Below, in pieces: positions 9,574-19,333 of a stretch of DNA of 64,000 bases. How positions within the stretch are numbered: the stretch's first letter is position 1; each line of letters opens with the position of its first letter. The stretch lies in contig PTKZ01000005.1 in NCBI GenBank assembly GCA_002938205.1, positions 16,317 through 80,316 on the forward strand. Reading direction: 5' to 3'. Under the pieces are notes generated by a model that was given only the letters and a program-made list of their open reading frames with translations, was not told where the DNA came from and did no database searches. This DNA comes from Alphaproteobacteria bacterium MarineAlpha5_Bin5. GTDB taxonomy: Bacteria; Pseudomonadota; Alphaproteobacteria; HIMB59; GCA-002718135. The position numbers were made by a program, and so were the translations under genes.

Positions 9574-12500
9574 TCATTAATAGTTGATAAAAGCTCAACA
9601 TTTCCTCCCATAGCAACAATATTATTAGAAATACTATATTCATAACAAAACTTTTTTAGATATTCTGGACCACCTGCTTTTGGTCCTGTACCAGATTTAT
9701 GATGTCCGCCAAATGGCTGGGATCCAACTACAGCTCCTACTATATTTCTGTTTATGTATGTATTACCTACATTGGTATTATTTATGACAGTTTCAATAAC
9801 ACTATTTATCCTGCTATGAATACCTAATGTTAAACCATAATTTAAAGAATTAATTTGATTACATAATTCAACTAATTTTTTTGAACTAAATGACAATACA
9901 TGTAAAACTGGACCGAATATTTCTTCATTAATTTCATCTATATTATTAATTTCTATGATTGCAGGATTGACAAAATTGCCTTTCTCATACACTTCACTTG
10001 AGTGATATTTTTTATCAAAGCTATTAACATGAGCTAAGATTTTTTCTTTGGCAGAGAAATCAATAACAGGTCCAACATCAGTTGAAATAAATTCTGGATT
10101 TGAAATGGTTAATGAATCTACAGCTCCCTTAAGCATATCCAGAGTTTTTGCATAAACGTTTTCTTCAATACATAATATTCGACAAGCCGAACATCTTTGG
10201 CCTGCGCTGTTAAATGCTGAGTTTATAACATCTTCTACTACATGTTCTGTTAATGCAGAACTATCTGCAATAAGACAATTAAGACCTCCAGTTTCAGCAA
10301 TTAAGTTTATTAAATCAGATCTTTCATAAAGTTGTTTTTGAATGATTTTTGCAGTTTCTAATGACCCAGTGAAAACAACATTTTGTAAATTTTTATTATA
10401 AAAAATTTTCGGACCAATATCTTCTCCCCTTCCTAATATTAAAGCAGCAGCATTTTTTGGAAGACCTGCTTTTAATAATAGGTTAAAAATTACGTAACTC
10501 AGATTGGATGTCTGTTCTGCAGGTTTTGCTAAAACAACATTACCACAGACTAGTGCTGCAATTAACTGTCCAACAAAAATAGCTATCGGAAAATTCCAAG
10601 GACTAATAACACATGTTAAACCTCTAGCTTTGAGTTTATAAATATTTTTTTCACCAGTGGGTCCAGGCAAATTCTTATCTTTAAAGATTTTTTTAGATTC
10701 TTCTGCATAGTATCTACAAAAATCAATCGCTTCTCTAATATCATCTATAGAGTCTTGTATGGTTTTGCCAGCTTCCTTCACACAACAGGATACAAGCATA
10801 TGATAATTATTTTCAAGTAAATCAGCAAAAGCATTTACGATACCAACTCTTTTATCTATATTACTATTTTTCCATTCCTTGCAGTATGAAGATAGATTTT
10901 CTATTGCCAGTGTTACTATATTTTCATTTGCATAGTATACTTTGCCAATAATATTTGAATTTGAGTAAGGAGAAATAATGTTTTTTTCAATTTTGGTAAA
11001 ATAATTTTTACCATTAACAATACTACATGCTTGAACATTATGAATATTTTGTAAATTTGTAAACAATATAATATTATTCTCTTCAGTTAAATCAACCCCG
11101 GCAGAATTTTTTCTATCAAGAAAAATATCTTCTGGTTTATTTATTTGATTATTTTCAATTTTATTTAATTTTAATAAAGGTGATTGTATTAAGTTATTTG
11201 TATCCGTATTCTTTTTATTTAGTTGATGAATAAAAGAAGTGTTTGCTCCATTCTCCAAAAGTCTTCTGACAAGATAAGGTAGAAGATCATTATATCCACC
11301 AACAGGAGCATAAACTCGACAAGAGAAATTTTTATTATTTTTAAAATGATTATAAATTTCATCTCCCATTCCATGCAATTTTTGAAATTCATGTTGCTTT
11401 GATTGAAAAAGCTTCTGAACATAAGCAATTGTAAAAGCATTATGGGTAGCAAACTGTGGAAATATATTCTTTGATTTCTCAAGGATATGAGCACATTTTA
11501 AATAAGATAAATCTGTTATGAATTTTTTTGTATAAACAGGATAATTTTCTAGCCCTTTTTCTTGCGCAAGCTTTATTTCTGTATCCCAATATGCTCCTTT
11601 TACTAAACGAACATTCATTTTTTTGTTTAAAGCTTGAAGTTTATTATCCAGCCATTTTAGTACAAATATAGATCGTTGTTGATAAGCTTGAACTGCTATT
11701 CCAAAACCTGAATAATCCTCGCTTATTATATTATTATCTAAAATATTCTCGATTAAAAAAAGTGATAAGTTTAAACGATCTGCTTCTTCAGCATCAAAAC
11801 ATATATCCAAATTAAATACTTTTGCTAATTTTATTAATTCAATTAACTTTGGCAATAGTTCTTTTCTAAGCAATTCAAGTTTATTACGTTCATACCTTGG
11901 GTGTAATGCAGACAATTTTATTGAAATACTGTGTCTTTTCTTTGAAGATGATTTGCCAATAACGTTAATTGCATTTTTGTAATTTTCAAAATACCTATTA
12001 GCATCTGCATACGTTCTAGCACCTTCACCTAACATATCAAAAGAGTATGCATAAATTGATCCGTCTAATTTTGATGATAACTCTGATGCTCTATTAATAT
12101 CTTTTTCAAATATAAATTGTTTAGCAAGAATATTTATTGATTGCTTTATTATTGAGCGTAGTACGGGTTTACTAATTTTTTTTAAAACAGACATAAAAAT
12201 ATCCGTTTCTTTCAATTCTTCTTTTTTCAAAATTTTTCCTGTCATTAAAAAAGCAATAGAGGAAATATTAACAAAAATATTGTTGTCATTTTTTATATGA
12301 TCTCTCCATTGTCCTGATGGTATTTTATCTTCAATTAAATCATTAATGGTTTTATTATCCGGTATTCGTAACAAAGCTTCTGCAAGACACATTAATACAA
12401 TTCCTTCTGAACTTGAAAGATCAAACTCGTGCATTAATTTTTCAAAAGCGTTGTAGGAATTATATTGCTTCGCAGATTCTATAATATTTTTTGCTGTCTC

Positions 12501-12608
12501 TTTTATTTCTCTCTCATGATAAAGAAGATAATTGCTAATTTCTGGAACTAAAAATTCATGCGTTAATTTTATCTGTTCGGTAAACTTATTTTCAAATATT
12601 TCTTGCAT
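9570..12608 (-). CDS. putA: Bifunctional proline dehydrogenase / P5C dehydrogenase
   Basis: PutA oxidises L-proline to P5C with FAD at the membrane, then P5C semialdehyde to glutamate with NAD. The 1012-residue product has an N-terminal helical arm, a PRODH barrel (about 180-470, including RLVKGAYWDTEIK) and an ALDH domain (about 520-1000) with ISPWNFPIAIF, LAKPAEQTS, ETGGLNCLI and catalytic Cys in AGQRCSACR. No ribbon-helix-helix DNA-binding domain precedes the arm, so it should not repress its own gene. A divergent Lrp-type regulator probably does that. The extra C-terminal domain of trifunctional PutAs is absent. Confidence 0.96.
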   Translation of the reverse strand: MQEIFENKFTEQIKLTHEFLVPEISNYLLYHEREIKETAKNIIESAKQYNSYNAFEKLMHEFDLSSSEGIVLMCLAEALLRIPDNKTINDLIEDKIPSGQWRDHIKNDNNIFVNISSIAFLMTGKILKKEELKETDIFMSVLKKISKPVLRSIIKQSINILAKQFIFEKDINRASELSSKLDGSIYAYSFDMLGEGARTYADANRYFENYKNAINVIGKSSSKKRHSISIKLSALHPRYERNKLELLRKELLPKLIELIKLAKVFNLDICFDAEEADRLNLSLFLIENILDNNIISEDYSGFGIAVQAYQQRSIFVLKWLDNKLQALNKKMNVRLVKGAYWDTEIKLAQEKGLENYPVYTKKFITDLSYLKCAHILEKSKNIFPQFATHNAFTIAYVQKLFQSKQHEFQKLHGMGDEIYNHFKNNKNFSCRVYAPVGGYNDLLPYLVRRLLENGANTSFIHQLNKKNTDTNNLIQSPLLKLNKIENNQINKPEDIFLDRKNSAGVDLTEENNIILFTNLQNIHNVQACSIVNGKNYFTKIEKNIISPYSNSNIIGKVYYANENIVTLAIENLSSYCKEWKNSNIDKRVGIVNAFADLLENNYHMLVSCCVKEAGKTIQDSIDDIREAIDFCRYYAEESKKIFKDKNLPGPTGEKNIYKLKARGLTCVISPWNFPIAIFVGQLIAALVCGNVVLAKPAEQTSNLSYVIFNLLLKAGLPKNAAALILGRGEDIGPKIFYNKNLQNVVFTGSLETAKIIQKQLYERSDLINLIAETGGLNCLIADSSALTEHVVEDVINSAFNSAGQRCSACRILCIEENVYAKTLDMLKGAVDSLTISNPEFISTDVGPVIDFSAKEKILAHVNSFDKKYHSSEVYEKGNFVNPAIIEINNIDEINEEIFGPVLHVLSFSSKKLVELCNQINSLNYGLTLGIHSRINSVIETVINNTNVGNTYINRNIVGAVVGSQPFGGHHKSGTGPKAGGPEYLKKFCYEYSISNNIVAMGGNVELLSTIND

Positions 12609-12712
12609 TTATGATGGAATTTACAATAATTTTTAAAAAAATTTTTACTGATATTTGATGTAATTTATTAATATTTATTGTATTTAATGATTTAATTAGA
12701 AAATATTTTTGA

Positions 12713-12718
12713 TATAAT
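12713..12718 (+). promoter_or_regulatory. Candidate -10 box for the Lrp-type regulator
   Basis: A perfect TATAAT at 12713-12718 lies 23 bases before the regulator start in the 133-base putA-regulator divergent gap. No good -35 box is evident (TTTAAT at 12691-12696 is weak). The gap is extremely AT-rich, so chance matches are likely. Confidence 0.35.
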
Positions 12719-12741
12719 ATAAAATAACACGAATTATTCTT

Positions 12742-13179
12742 ATGATAGATAAAATAGATGAACAAATTATCCAGTTTTTAGCGAAAAATGGACGGATAAA
12801 ATTAAGTGACCTTGCAAAAAAAGTAAATTTATCAATTTCACCATGTCAAGCTAGATTAAAAAAATTAGAAGATAAAAAATATATATTAGGATATCACGCA
12901 AGAGTAAATTATGAACAAATGCGAAAAGCACACATTGCATTCGTTCAAGTATCGCTATCTGATACAAGAGCATCAGCTTTAGAAAAATTTAACTTGGAGG
13001 TTTCAAAGCTTGAAAGTGTTGAACAATGTCATATGATTGCTGGTAATTTTGACTATTTATTAAAAGTAAGAACTAAAAATATTTCAGAATATAGAGTTTT
13101 GCTCTCAGAAAAAATATCGGCTCTCCCAAATGTTTCTTCAACTTCTACGTTTGTTTCAATGGAAACAGTTAAAGATTGA
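12742..13179 (+). CDS. Lrp/AsnC family regulator, probable proline-responsive activator
   Basis: The 145-residue protein has an N-terminal winged helix-turn-helix (about 1-60, with LSDLAKKVNLSISPCQARLKKLE) and a C-terminal RAM/Lrp ligand-binding domain (about 65-140). Proteins of this size bind an amino acid and form octameric or dimeric DNA-wrapping assemblies. It is divergent from putA, the arrangement known for PutR-type Lrp regulators of alphaproteobacteria, which activate putA in response to proline. Proline as the ligand is inferred from this context. It converges with the DUF917 gene with one base between them. Confidence 0.9.
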   Translation: MIDKIDEQIIQFLAKNGRIKLSDLAKKVNLSISPCQARLKKLEDKKYILGYHARVNYEQMRKAHIAFVQVSLSDTRASALEKFNLEVSKLESVEQCHMIAGNFDYLLKVRTKNISEYRVLLSEKISALPNVSSTSTFVSMETVKD

Positions 13180-13180
13180 T

Positions 13181-14245
13181 CTATAAAGGTTTGTAATCAA
13201 TATTGTATTTAAAATATTTTGGTCCAACTAAATCAATAGCTTCTTTTGATCTCCATATAGGATCACAAGGAAGACCTAATATGTTGACTGCAAGACCATA
13301 TTTCATTGCCTCAGTAGTTACAGGTTCTCCGGTATTAGCGTCAAATAAACAAATTAAATCAGGTGTTGTAGCTAACACTTTCTCACCTTCCTTAGCAATT
13401 AAGAATTCATTTTGAAAATCAAGTTTAGCATTTCTTCCTACAAAATCACCAATTCCTTCTAATTTTACAACACCTCTCGTAAAGCCTTCACCTGCAGTTC
13501 TTTCAACATCTCTGACTCTTGCTTGAAATAAATGTTTTCCATTAAGTTCTTTTGCAAGCACTAGATATGCATTAAAAGAATGTTCTTTAACTATGCAACC
13601 AATATAATGAATTAAAGATAAACTGTTTTTAATTAAATATTTTTTACATTCTGCTGCTGTAACAGGATATAAGCTTACCATAGCAGATCCTCCCATTTGA
13701 ATTGTAAGAGCTCTTGCTAATTTTTCTGTCCATTGATTGCTAATAGTATCGAATGTAGCTCCGTTTCCTTTATCATCTATCATTGCCATTGGAGTTGCTG
13801 TGATTCCTCCTAATGTAAAAGAAACCATTTGTAATTCAGGAAAAGCTCTACCCATGGCATCACCATCAACAATAGGTAATCCCAATTTAGCTGCAGCAAC
13901 AAATGGAATTGTAGAATTTAAGCCACCTGCTTCAATACAAAGTATTGCGGAAACTTTTTTTTGCATTAATCTTTCCATCATAGAAACAAGTTGTGTAAAT
14001 TCATTTCCAGAAGGAAATTTTTCCATCATTACTGTAGGGGCGCCCATCATTGCTATTGGAAGTATTAGAGAGTCATCATCAAGTTCATCAACTTCAATAA
14101 CCTTTACTGGTTCAGCATTTTTTAGACATTGATTTGTCATTAATCTACCAACGTAAGGATCACCTCCACCGCCGGATCCAAGAACAGCTCCGCCAATCGC
14201 TATAGCCTCTAATTTACCCTTATCAACTAATGTTATCTTTTTCAT
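13181..14245 (-). CDS. DUF917 family protein (hydantoinase-associated)
   Basis: The 354-residue product matches the DUF917 family, which is regularly encoded beside HyuA-like hydantoinase/oxoprolinase subunits; one characterised relative acts on S-methyl thiohydantoin. It starts with a glycine-rich AIGGAVLGSGGGGDPYVG loop and contains the conserved VDGDAMGRAFPELQM segment and GEPVTTEAMKYGL near the end. It has no signal peptide, so it should be cytoplasmic. It begins one base after the HyuA-like stop, is the last gene of a six-gene operon, and probably forms a functional unit with that HyuA-like protein. The reaction is unknown. Confidence 0.85.
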   Translation of the reverse strand: MKKITLVDKGKLEAIAIGGAVLGSGGGGDPYVGRLMTNQCLKNAEPVKVIEVDELDDDSLILPIAMMGAPTVMMEKFPSGNEFTQLVSMMERLMQKKVSAILCIEAGGLNSTIPFVAAAKLGLPIVDGDAMGRAFPELQMVSFTLGGITATPMAMIDDKGNGATFDTISNQWTEKLARALTIQMGGSAMVSLYPVTAAECKKYLIKNSLSLIHYIGCIVKEHSFNAYLVLAKELNGKHLFQARVRDVERTAGEGFTRGVVKLEGIGDFVGRNAKLDFQNEFLIAKEGEKVLATTPDLICLFDANTGEPVTTEAMKYGLAVNILGLPCDPIWRSKEAIDLVGPKYFKYNIDYKPL

Positions 14246-15790
14246 TTATGATTTACTTTCCATCTTAAGATCACCAACAACAGTTACATTAATTAACAAA
14301 TTATTGCCCGGTAAATAGGATAGCGGCATATCTGAAACTGCTAAAACTTTAATTGTTTTAGGGTCAGCATTTCTTTCTATAGCAAGCTTTTTTGCCTCTT
14401 CAGTAACTTGATTAATTGCAGTTGCTCTATCAATTTTATTTTCAATTAATACAATCTTGGATACTTGACCACTAACTTGCGCAATTGCTGCACCAACAGC
14501 ATTTGCTAAATCATTGTGAGGTGGTTTTATAACTTCTAATCCATCAATTTCTTCAGCAAGCATAACACTTCCGCCCCCAACAGCAATTACAGGAATTTTT
14601 TGACTAGAAGTTCTTGCTCTTGCAACTCTATCTTCAACCATTTGATCTATTATATTAATTATCTCATCTTTATTAATAACATTAGGCGCACATTTAGTGC
14701 CTATTTTACATCTTCCATATGAGACAGCAATATCTGTAGCAGTAAGAATACTACCTCCAAAAACCATAGCTTTATCGGTTAATTCATGGCCTACAGACTG
14801 CGGTCCTACTGATGGACTTTCTTTATTAATTATAGATCCTCCTCCTAAGCCAAAACTTATTACATCTGGCATAGAAAAGTTAGTTCTTACATCAGCTACT
14901 GTAACAGAGGTACCTGCTTGTCTTGGAAATCCATCTTTAACTTCTCCAACATCTGTTGTTGTGCCGCCAACATCTACCACAAGAGCATTTTTTTCTTTTG
15001 ATAAAAAAGCAGCTCCTCTCATTGAATTTGTAGGTCCACAAGCAAAAGTCAAAACTGGTAAATCAATTACTTCAGATGCTTGAATTAAAGTTCCATCATT
15101 TCTTGTAAAAAACATAGGGCAATTAAAATTTAATTTTTTTCGAAGATCTTCGAATGAATCAACAACTTCTTTAGCTAATGGTTTAAGTGTTGCATTAATT
15201 AGTGCAGCGTTTTCTCTTTCTAATAATCCCATTCCTCCAATATTTTTACCAAGCGAAATATTTGTATCTGGTGAGTATTTTTTAATTATGTCATATGCCT
15301 GTTGCTCCATATCTCCTCTAACAGTTGCAAATACAGAACTTATTGCAATTTGATCACATCCAAGTACTTTTAACTTTTCTAATGCATCAATAATTTCTTT
15401 CTCTTCTAATTTTGCAATTTCACTTCCATCCATTTCAAAACCACCTTTGACAAGTTGAAAATTACCATTCATAGAATCAACTAGCTCTTTTGGCCAATCT
15501 GCAAAAGGTAAAATAGATCCTCCAGATGGTAAACATATTCTAATCAAACCTGTTTTTGCTAAATTCTTTCTTTGCACTATAGCATTAACAAAATGAGTAG
15601 TTCCAATAATCAATGCTTCTGCTTGAAATGATTCTATTGTTGCTTGTTTAAGAGTTGCTTTAATAGCATTTTCAACGCCTGATAAAATGTCGGGAGTAGT
15701 AGGCCTTTTGGATCCTCCTAAAAATTTCTCTGCTTGCATAACAACTGCATCAGTATTAGTTCCACCAACATCTACTCCGATTCTAATCAT
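14246..15790 (-). CDS. HyuA-like hydantoinase/oxoprolinase family protein (short form)
   Basis: The 514-residue product has the actin/HSP70-like ATPase fold of the hydantoinase/oxoprolinase superfamily: RIGVDVGGTNTDAVV at the N-terminus, LVVDVGGTTTDVG near 270 and IAVGGGSVMLAEEIDG near 410. These enzymes couple ATP hydrolysis to opening of hydantoin or lactam rings. It lacks the longer C-terminal part of full HyuA proteins (about 680 residues), as is typical of the DUF917-linked subgroup. It follows the transporter permease by 29 bases and adjoins DUF917. The substrate is presumably what that transporter imports. Confidence 0.85.
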   Translation of the reverse strand: MIRIGVDVGGTNTDAVVMQAEKFLGGSKRPTTPDILSGVENAIKATLKQATIESFQAEALIIGTTHFVNAIVQRKNLAKTGLIRICLPSGGSILPFADWPKELVDSMNGNFQLVKGGFEMDGSEIAKLEEKEIIDALEKLKVLGCDQIAISSVFATVRGDMEQQAYDIIKKYSPDTNISLGKNIGGMGLLERENAALINATLKPLAKEVVDSFEDLRKKLNFNCPMFFTRNDGTLIQASEVIDLPVLTFACGPTNSMRGAAFLSKEKNALVVDVGGTTTDVGEVKDGFPRQAGTSVTVADVRTNFSMPDVISFGLGGGSIINKESPSVGPQSVGHELTDKAMVFGGSILTATDIAVSYGRCKIGTKCAPNVINKDEIINIIDQMVEDRVARARTSSQKIPVIAVGGGSVMLAEEIDGLEVIKPPHNDLANAVGAAIAQVSGQVSKIVLIENKIDRATAINQVTEEAKKLAIERNADPKTIKVLAVSDMPLSYLPGNNLLINVTVVGDLKMESKS

Positions 15791-15819
15791 TATTTTATCT
15801 TACACAGAGAAATATAATT

Positions 15820-16755
15820 TTAAACATTTTTTCTTTGCGACCATGAGTCTAGGGCAACAGCAATTACTATTACGAGACCTAAAATTATTCTTTGCCATAG
15901 TGGATCAACCTGTAGAAGATTGAAACCATTATTCATAAAAGCCAAAAAGAAGGCTGCTGCAACTGTACGCCAAATAGCACCTTTTCCACCCATAATAGAA
16001 GTCCCTCCAACAATAACTGCAGTTAAAACAGAAAATACAAAACTAAAATCATCAGAAGGTTGCGCTGATATTGATCTTGAAGAATTAACTATACCAGCTA
16101 ATGCTGCAGAGGCTCCTAATAAAATAAAGGTTGTTGCCTGAACCATAGGAACATTTATACCTGCTAACCTAGCAGCCTCTTGATTCCCACCAGTTGCAAA
16201 AACATTTCTTCCAAAACGAGTTCTGGTAAGAAGAATACTTGCAATAATTACTGTTATTAAAGCTATCCAAGTAGCTGAAGTAATATCAAAAAATTTTGTT
16301 CGGGCTATTTGTTGATAAGTATCAGTAACAGGTCTCATAAGTGATCTATCGCTTATTAAATAACCAAAACCAAAAAACATAAATGATGTTGCAAGAGTTG
16401 CAATAAAAGAGTTTACCTTAAAATACGTAACTACTATTGCATTAAAAGCACCTAATATAATTCCCAACCCTACTCCTCCAAATACACTTAAAAGAACATT
16501 ACCTGTTGCATTTTCAATATTAAGAGCAAATAAAGGTGCTACAACAAAAATTGCTGATATTGATATATCAAAATTACCAGATATTATTACGATAGTCATA
16601 AATGAAGCAGCAATTAAAATTGTCGATTGTTGATCAAGAAGATTTCTAATATTTCTTTCAGTAAAAAACCCTTCAGTGGTGAGAGCTAAAATTAAAAATA
16701 ATGATATTGTGATTACTGCTATTCCATATTTTCTTGATAATTCTATGATGTTCAT
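15820..16755 (-). CDS. Ribose-type ABC transporter permease
   Basis: The 311-residue product is an inner-membrane permease of the RbsC/BPD_transp_2 family, with about 8-10 hydrophobic helices. It has the conserved segments GNFDISISAIFVV and FATGGNQEAARLAGINV, the latter being the family's cytoplasmic coupling region, and later GGTSIMGGKGAIWRT. It forms an importer with the ATPase and binding protein upstream in the same operon. Its family usually imports pentoses and other sugars, but the operon lacks sugar-metabolism genes and carries hydantoinase-type genes instead, so a cyclic nitrogen compound is a better guess. Confidence 0.9.
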   Translation of the reverse strand: MNIIELSRKYGIAVITISLFLILALTTEGFFTERNIRNLLDQQSTILIAASFMTIVIISGNFDISISAIFVVAPLFALNIENATGNVLLSVFGGVGLGIILGAFNAIVVTYFKVNSFIATLATSFMFFGFGYLISDRSLMRPVTDTYQQIARTKFFDITSATWIALITVIIASILLTRTRFGRNVFATGGNQEAARLAGINVPMVQATTFILLGASAALAGIVNSSRSISAQPSDDFSFVFSVLTAVIVGGTSIMGGKGAIWRTVAAAFFLAFMNNGFNLLQVDPLWQRIILGLVIVIAVALDSWSQRKNV

Positions 16756-16757
16756 AA

Positions 16758-18275
16758 TTAGTTTTTAAATGTTGCTTCCATAATAGTTTTTTTATTTATT
16801 GCTGATCCCTCTAATTCAGCGGAAAGCTTACCTCTTGACATTACCAAAACTCTATTAGACATTCCAATGATCTCTTCAATTTCAGAGGAAATCAATAGTA
16901 CAGACTCACCAACATCAGATAATTTGGCTATTAGTTCATAAATTGATTTTTTTGCACCTATATCAACTCCTCTAGTGGGTTCGTCAGCAATAAGAAGTCT
17001 TGGTTTACCCATTGCAGCTTTTGCAAATAATATTTTTTGCTGATTTCCACCTGACAAATATTGTACTTCAAAATCAACACCATTGTGCTTGACTGTTGTT
17101 TTATTACAAGCCTCAATTACATCAACTTTTTCCTTTTTTTTATTAACTCCATAAATTGATGAAAATTTTTTTAAATAAGGCAAAGATATATTTTCAATTA
17201 ATGATCGAGCTAAAATTAAACCTTGTGTTCTTCTTGATTCTGGAACCATTGCAATACCCATATCAATAGATTTATTAATAGAATTATTTTTTATTTCTTT
17301 TCCATAAAAATTAATTTTTCCTTTGTCAGGTTTTTTATCTCCAAAAATTGTAAGCGCTAATTCACTTCTCCCTGATCCAACCAATCCTGATAAACCTACT
17401 ATTTCACCTCTTTTTATTTCAAAAGAAATTTTCTCAAATTCATTTTTTCTGGTTAAATTTGATACTTGTAAAATTGTTTCAGAATTTTTACTAACAGGTT
17501 TAATTTTTGGAAACAAGTTGCCTTCTTCTTTTCCAGTCATTCCTTCAATCAAACTTTTTTTTGTTTCTTTTTTTGCAATATTAGTTCTAATTAATTGCCC
17601 ATTACGTAGAAGTGAAATTCTATCTGAAATACTCAAAACTTCCTCTAAAAAATGTGAGATATATATTATTGTAGTTCCAGTCTTAGCCAACGAATTTACA
17701 AGAAAATGGAGTTGTTCTGTTTCATTACTAGCCAATCTTGCAGTTGGCTCATCAAAAACTATTAAGCGCGCATTACTATTTAGCGCTCTCAATATCTCAA
17801 CTTTTTGTTGCTCAGCAACAGATAATGAGCCTACTATTGAATCAGGATTTAAAAACAAATTAAAACGGTTCATTACAGATAATACTTTTTCTTTTGTTTT
17901 TTTAGAAGAAACAAAAAATCCTGAAGTTAGTTCCCTTCCCATTGCAATATTATCTACAACAGTTCTGCTAGGTAAAAGAGAGAGTTCTTGAGAAATACCT
18001 ACAAGACCAAGATTAACTGATTGTACTGGTGAATTAATTTGGGATTCTTTCCCTTCGATTAACATCTGCCCAGAGTCTAGCTTATACGCTCCCAAAATTA
18101 TTTTACCTAAAGTAGATTTTCCAGCTCCATTTTCACCTACAAGTGAATGTATCTCACCCATTTTAAAATCAATATTACAATTGATTAAAGCTTTTGTAGC
18201 GCCAAAGCTCTTAGAAACATTTTTAAATGATATAAGAGCTTCAGCAGTTTTTTGATTTATATTTAACCGTCCCAC
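16758..18275 (-). CDS. Ribose-type ABC transporter ATP-binding protein (tandem NBD, GTG start)
   Basis: The 505-residue product has two nucleotide-binding domains, the RbsA/MglA layout. NBD1 (about 15-245) has Walker A GENGAGKS and signature LSVAEQQKVE. NBD2 (about 260-500) has the degenerate Walker A GLVGSGRSELA and signature LSGGNQQKILFAKA, the usual asymmetry in this family. The frame begins with GTG at 18275, overlapping the binding-protein stop by 13 bases; no ATG lies before the first conserved segment. It energises the adjoining permease. Confidence 0.92.
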   Translation of the reverse strand: MGRLNINQKTAEALISFKNVSKSFGATKALINCNIDFKMGEIHSLVGENGAGKSTLGKIILGAYKLDSGQMLIEGKESQINSPVQSVNLGLVGISQELSLLPSRTVVDNIAMGRELTSGFFVSSKKTKEKVLSVMNRFNLFLNPDSIVGSLSVAEQQKVEILRALNSNARLIVFDEPTARLASNETEQLHFLVNSLAKTGTTIIYISHFLEEVLSISDRISLLRNGQLIRTNIAKKETKKSLIEGMTGKEEGNLFPKIKPVSKNSETILQVSNLTRKNEFEKISFEIKRGEIVGLSGLVGSGRSELALTIFGDKKPDKGKINFYGKEIKNNSINKSIDMGIAMVPESRRTQGLILARSLIENISLPYLKKFSSIYGVNKKKEKVDVIEACNKTTVKHNGVDFEVQYLSGGNQQKILFAKAAMGKPRLLIADEPTRGVDIGAKKSIYELIAKLSDVGESVLLISSEIEEIIGMSNRVLVMSRGKLSAELEGSAINKKTIMEATFKN

Positions 18276-19246
18276 TCAGCAGTAAATTTAGAAATATTAT
18301 CTGTAGTCATTAAGCCTTCATCAGGAATTGAACTTAAAGGATCAATACCTCCTCTGTCTGTACCATTAAGAGCATCAACCATGGATTCCATTGCAAGTCT
18401 TCCTTCAGTTCCTGGTGCTCCAAATACACCTGCAAACCATGAGCCATCAGCAATACCTTTTATTGCTGGCGCAGATCCACCAAGACCGATTAACTTTACT
18501 TTACCGGTCATTCCTTCGTCAGCTAAAACTATAGCAGCACCTTGCATAGATTGATCGGCACCAACCATAACATCAAAAGATTTACCTGTGCTTAAAATAT
18601 CTTGAGTTGCTGCAATACCGCCATCAGGACCTAGATATTTACCTTCACCTTCAGCAACAACTTTTATATTTGAGTGATTTGAAATAACATCATCAAAACC
18701 TTGGCGAATTGCATCATCCAAAGGAATTCCCTTTATTCCATAAATAAATACAACTTCACAATTATCATCACCTTCACATGCTTTTACTGTTAGATTACCA
18801 TGTCTTGTTCCCGATCTATAAGGTGCTGCTAAAACTGAAGCTGCAATTCCGTCTACTTGTGGATCTGAGGTTGTTAAATCTGGTCCTACAACTTGATTAA
18901 GAACTACAATTTCAATGCCTGCAGCTATTGCTGATTCAATATCAGGAATTAATCCCACTCCGTAAATTGCACAAACAACTATACCGTCATACTTACCTGA
19001 TGCTATTGCATCTTGTAACTGAGCTGTCTGTTTTGCTGGATCAAATTGTGCATCAAATTCGGTTATGTTAATTCCATTTGCATTTGCTACAGCCTCCATC
19101 TCTCTTACTGATGCTGCCAACCAAGTATTAGCAGAACTCGCAGAAAGGTATGCTACTTCTTTTGCTAAAACAATTTTGTTGAAACTAAATATACAAATCA
19201 ATGAAAATAAAATTGAAAAAAATAAACTTTTTTTTCTATACTTCAT
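18263..19246 (-). CDS. Ribose-type ABC transporter periplasmic binding protein
   Basis: The 327-residue product has an N-terminal signal peptide (about 1-28, basic then hydrophobic, ending VLAKE) and a Peripla_BP_4-type sugar-binding fold, including ITEFDAQFDPAKQTAQLQDA and the hinge-region segment DVMVGADQSMQGAAIVL. It captures the ligand for the permease and ATPase that follow. Ribose-family binding proteins also bind autoinducer, nucleoside-like and cyclic compounds, so the ligand is open. A strong ribosome binding site precedes it. Expression is likely higher than the other transporter genes. Confidence 0.9.
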   Translation of the reverse strand: MKYRKKSLFFSILFSLICIFSFNKIVLAKEVAYLSASSANTWLAASVREMEAVANANGINITEFDAQFDPAKQTAQLQDAIASGKYDGIVVCAIYGVGLIPDIESAIAAGIEIVVLNQVVGPDLTTSDPQVDGIAASVLAAPYRSGTRHGNLTVKACEGDDNCEVVFIYGIKGIPLDDAIRQGFDDVISNHSNIKVVAEGEGKYLGPDGGIAATQDILSTGKSFDVMVGADQSMQGAAIVLADEGMTGKVKLIGLGGSAPAIKGIADGSWFAGVFGAPGTEGRLAMESMVDALNGTDRGGIDPLSSIPDEGLMTTDNISKFTAEWDG

Positions 19247-19249
19247 AAT

Positions 19250-19256
19250 ACCTCCT
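19250..19256 (-). promoter_or_regulatory. Strong ribosome binding site of the ribose-type binding protein
   Basis: On the minus strand AGGAGGT lies four bases (ATTA-type spacer) before the ATG at 19246. It is a near-perfect anti-16S match, which is rare in this window and fits the high demand for a periplasmic binding protein. Confidence 0.7.
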
Positions 19257-19333
19257 AAAAATGATTTTAAGCTAACATTTAAATAAATTTTCTACAACTT
19301 TATTCTTCTTTTATTAATTTAAGAATTCAAAAA

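Noticed and set aside
13737-14132. 131-codon plus-strand frame inside the DUF917 gene
   Set aside because: Antisense shadow of a conserved gene; composition reflects the opposite-strand codons.
17323-17991. 222-codon plus-strand frame inside the ribose-type ATPase gene
   Set aside because: It is antisense to a well-supported ABC ATPase, has no recognisable family features and no separate start context.
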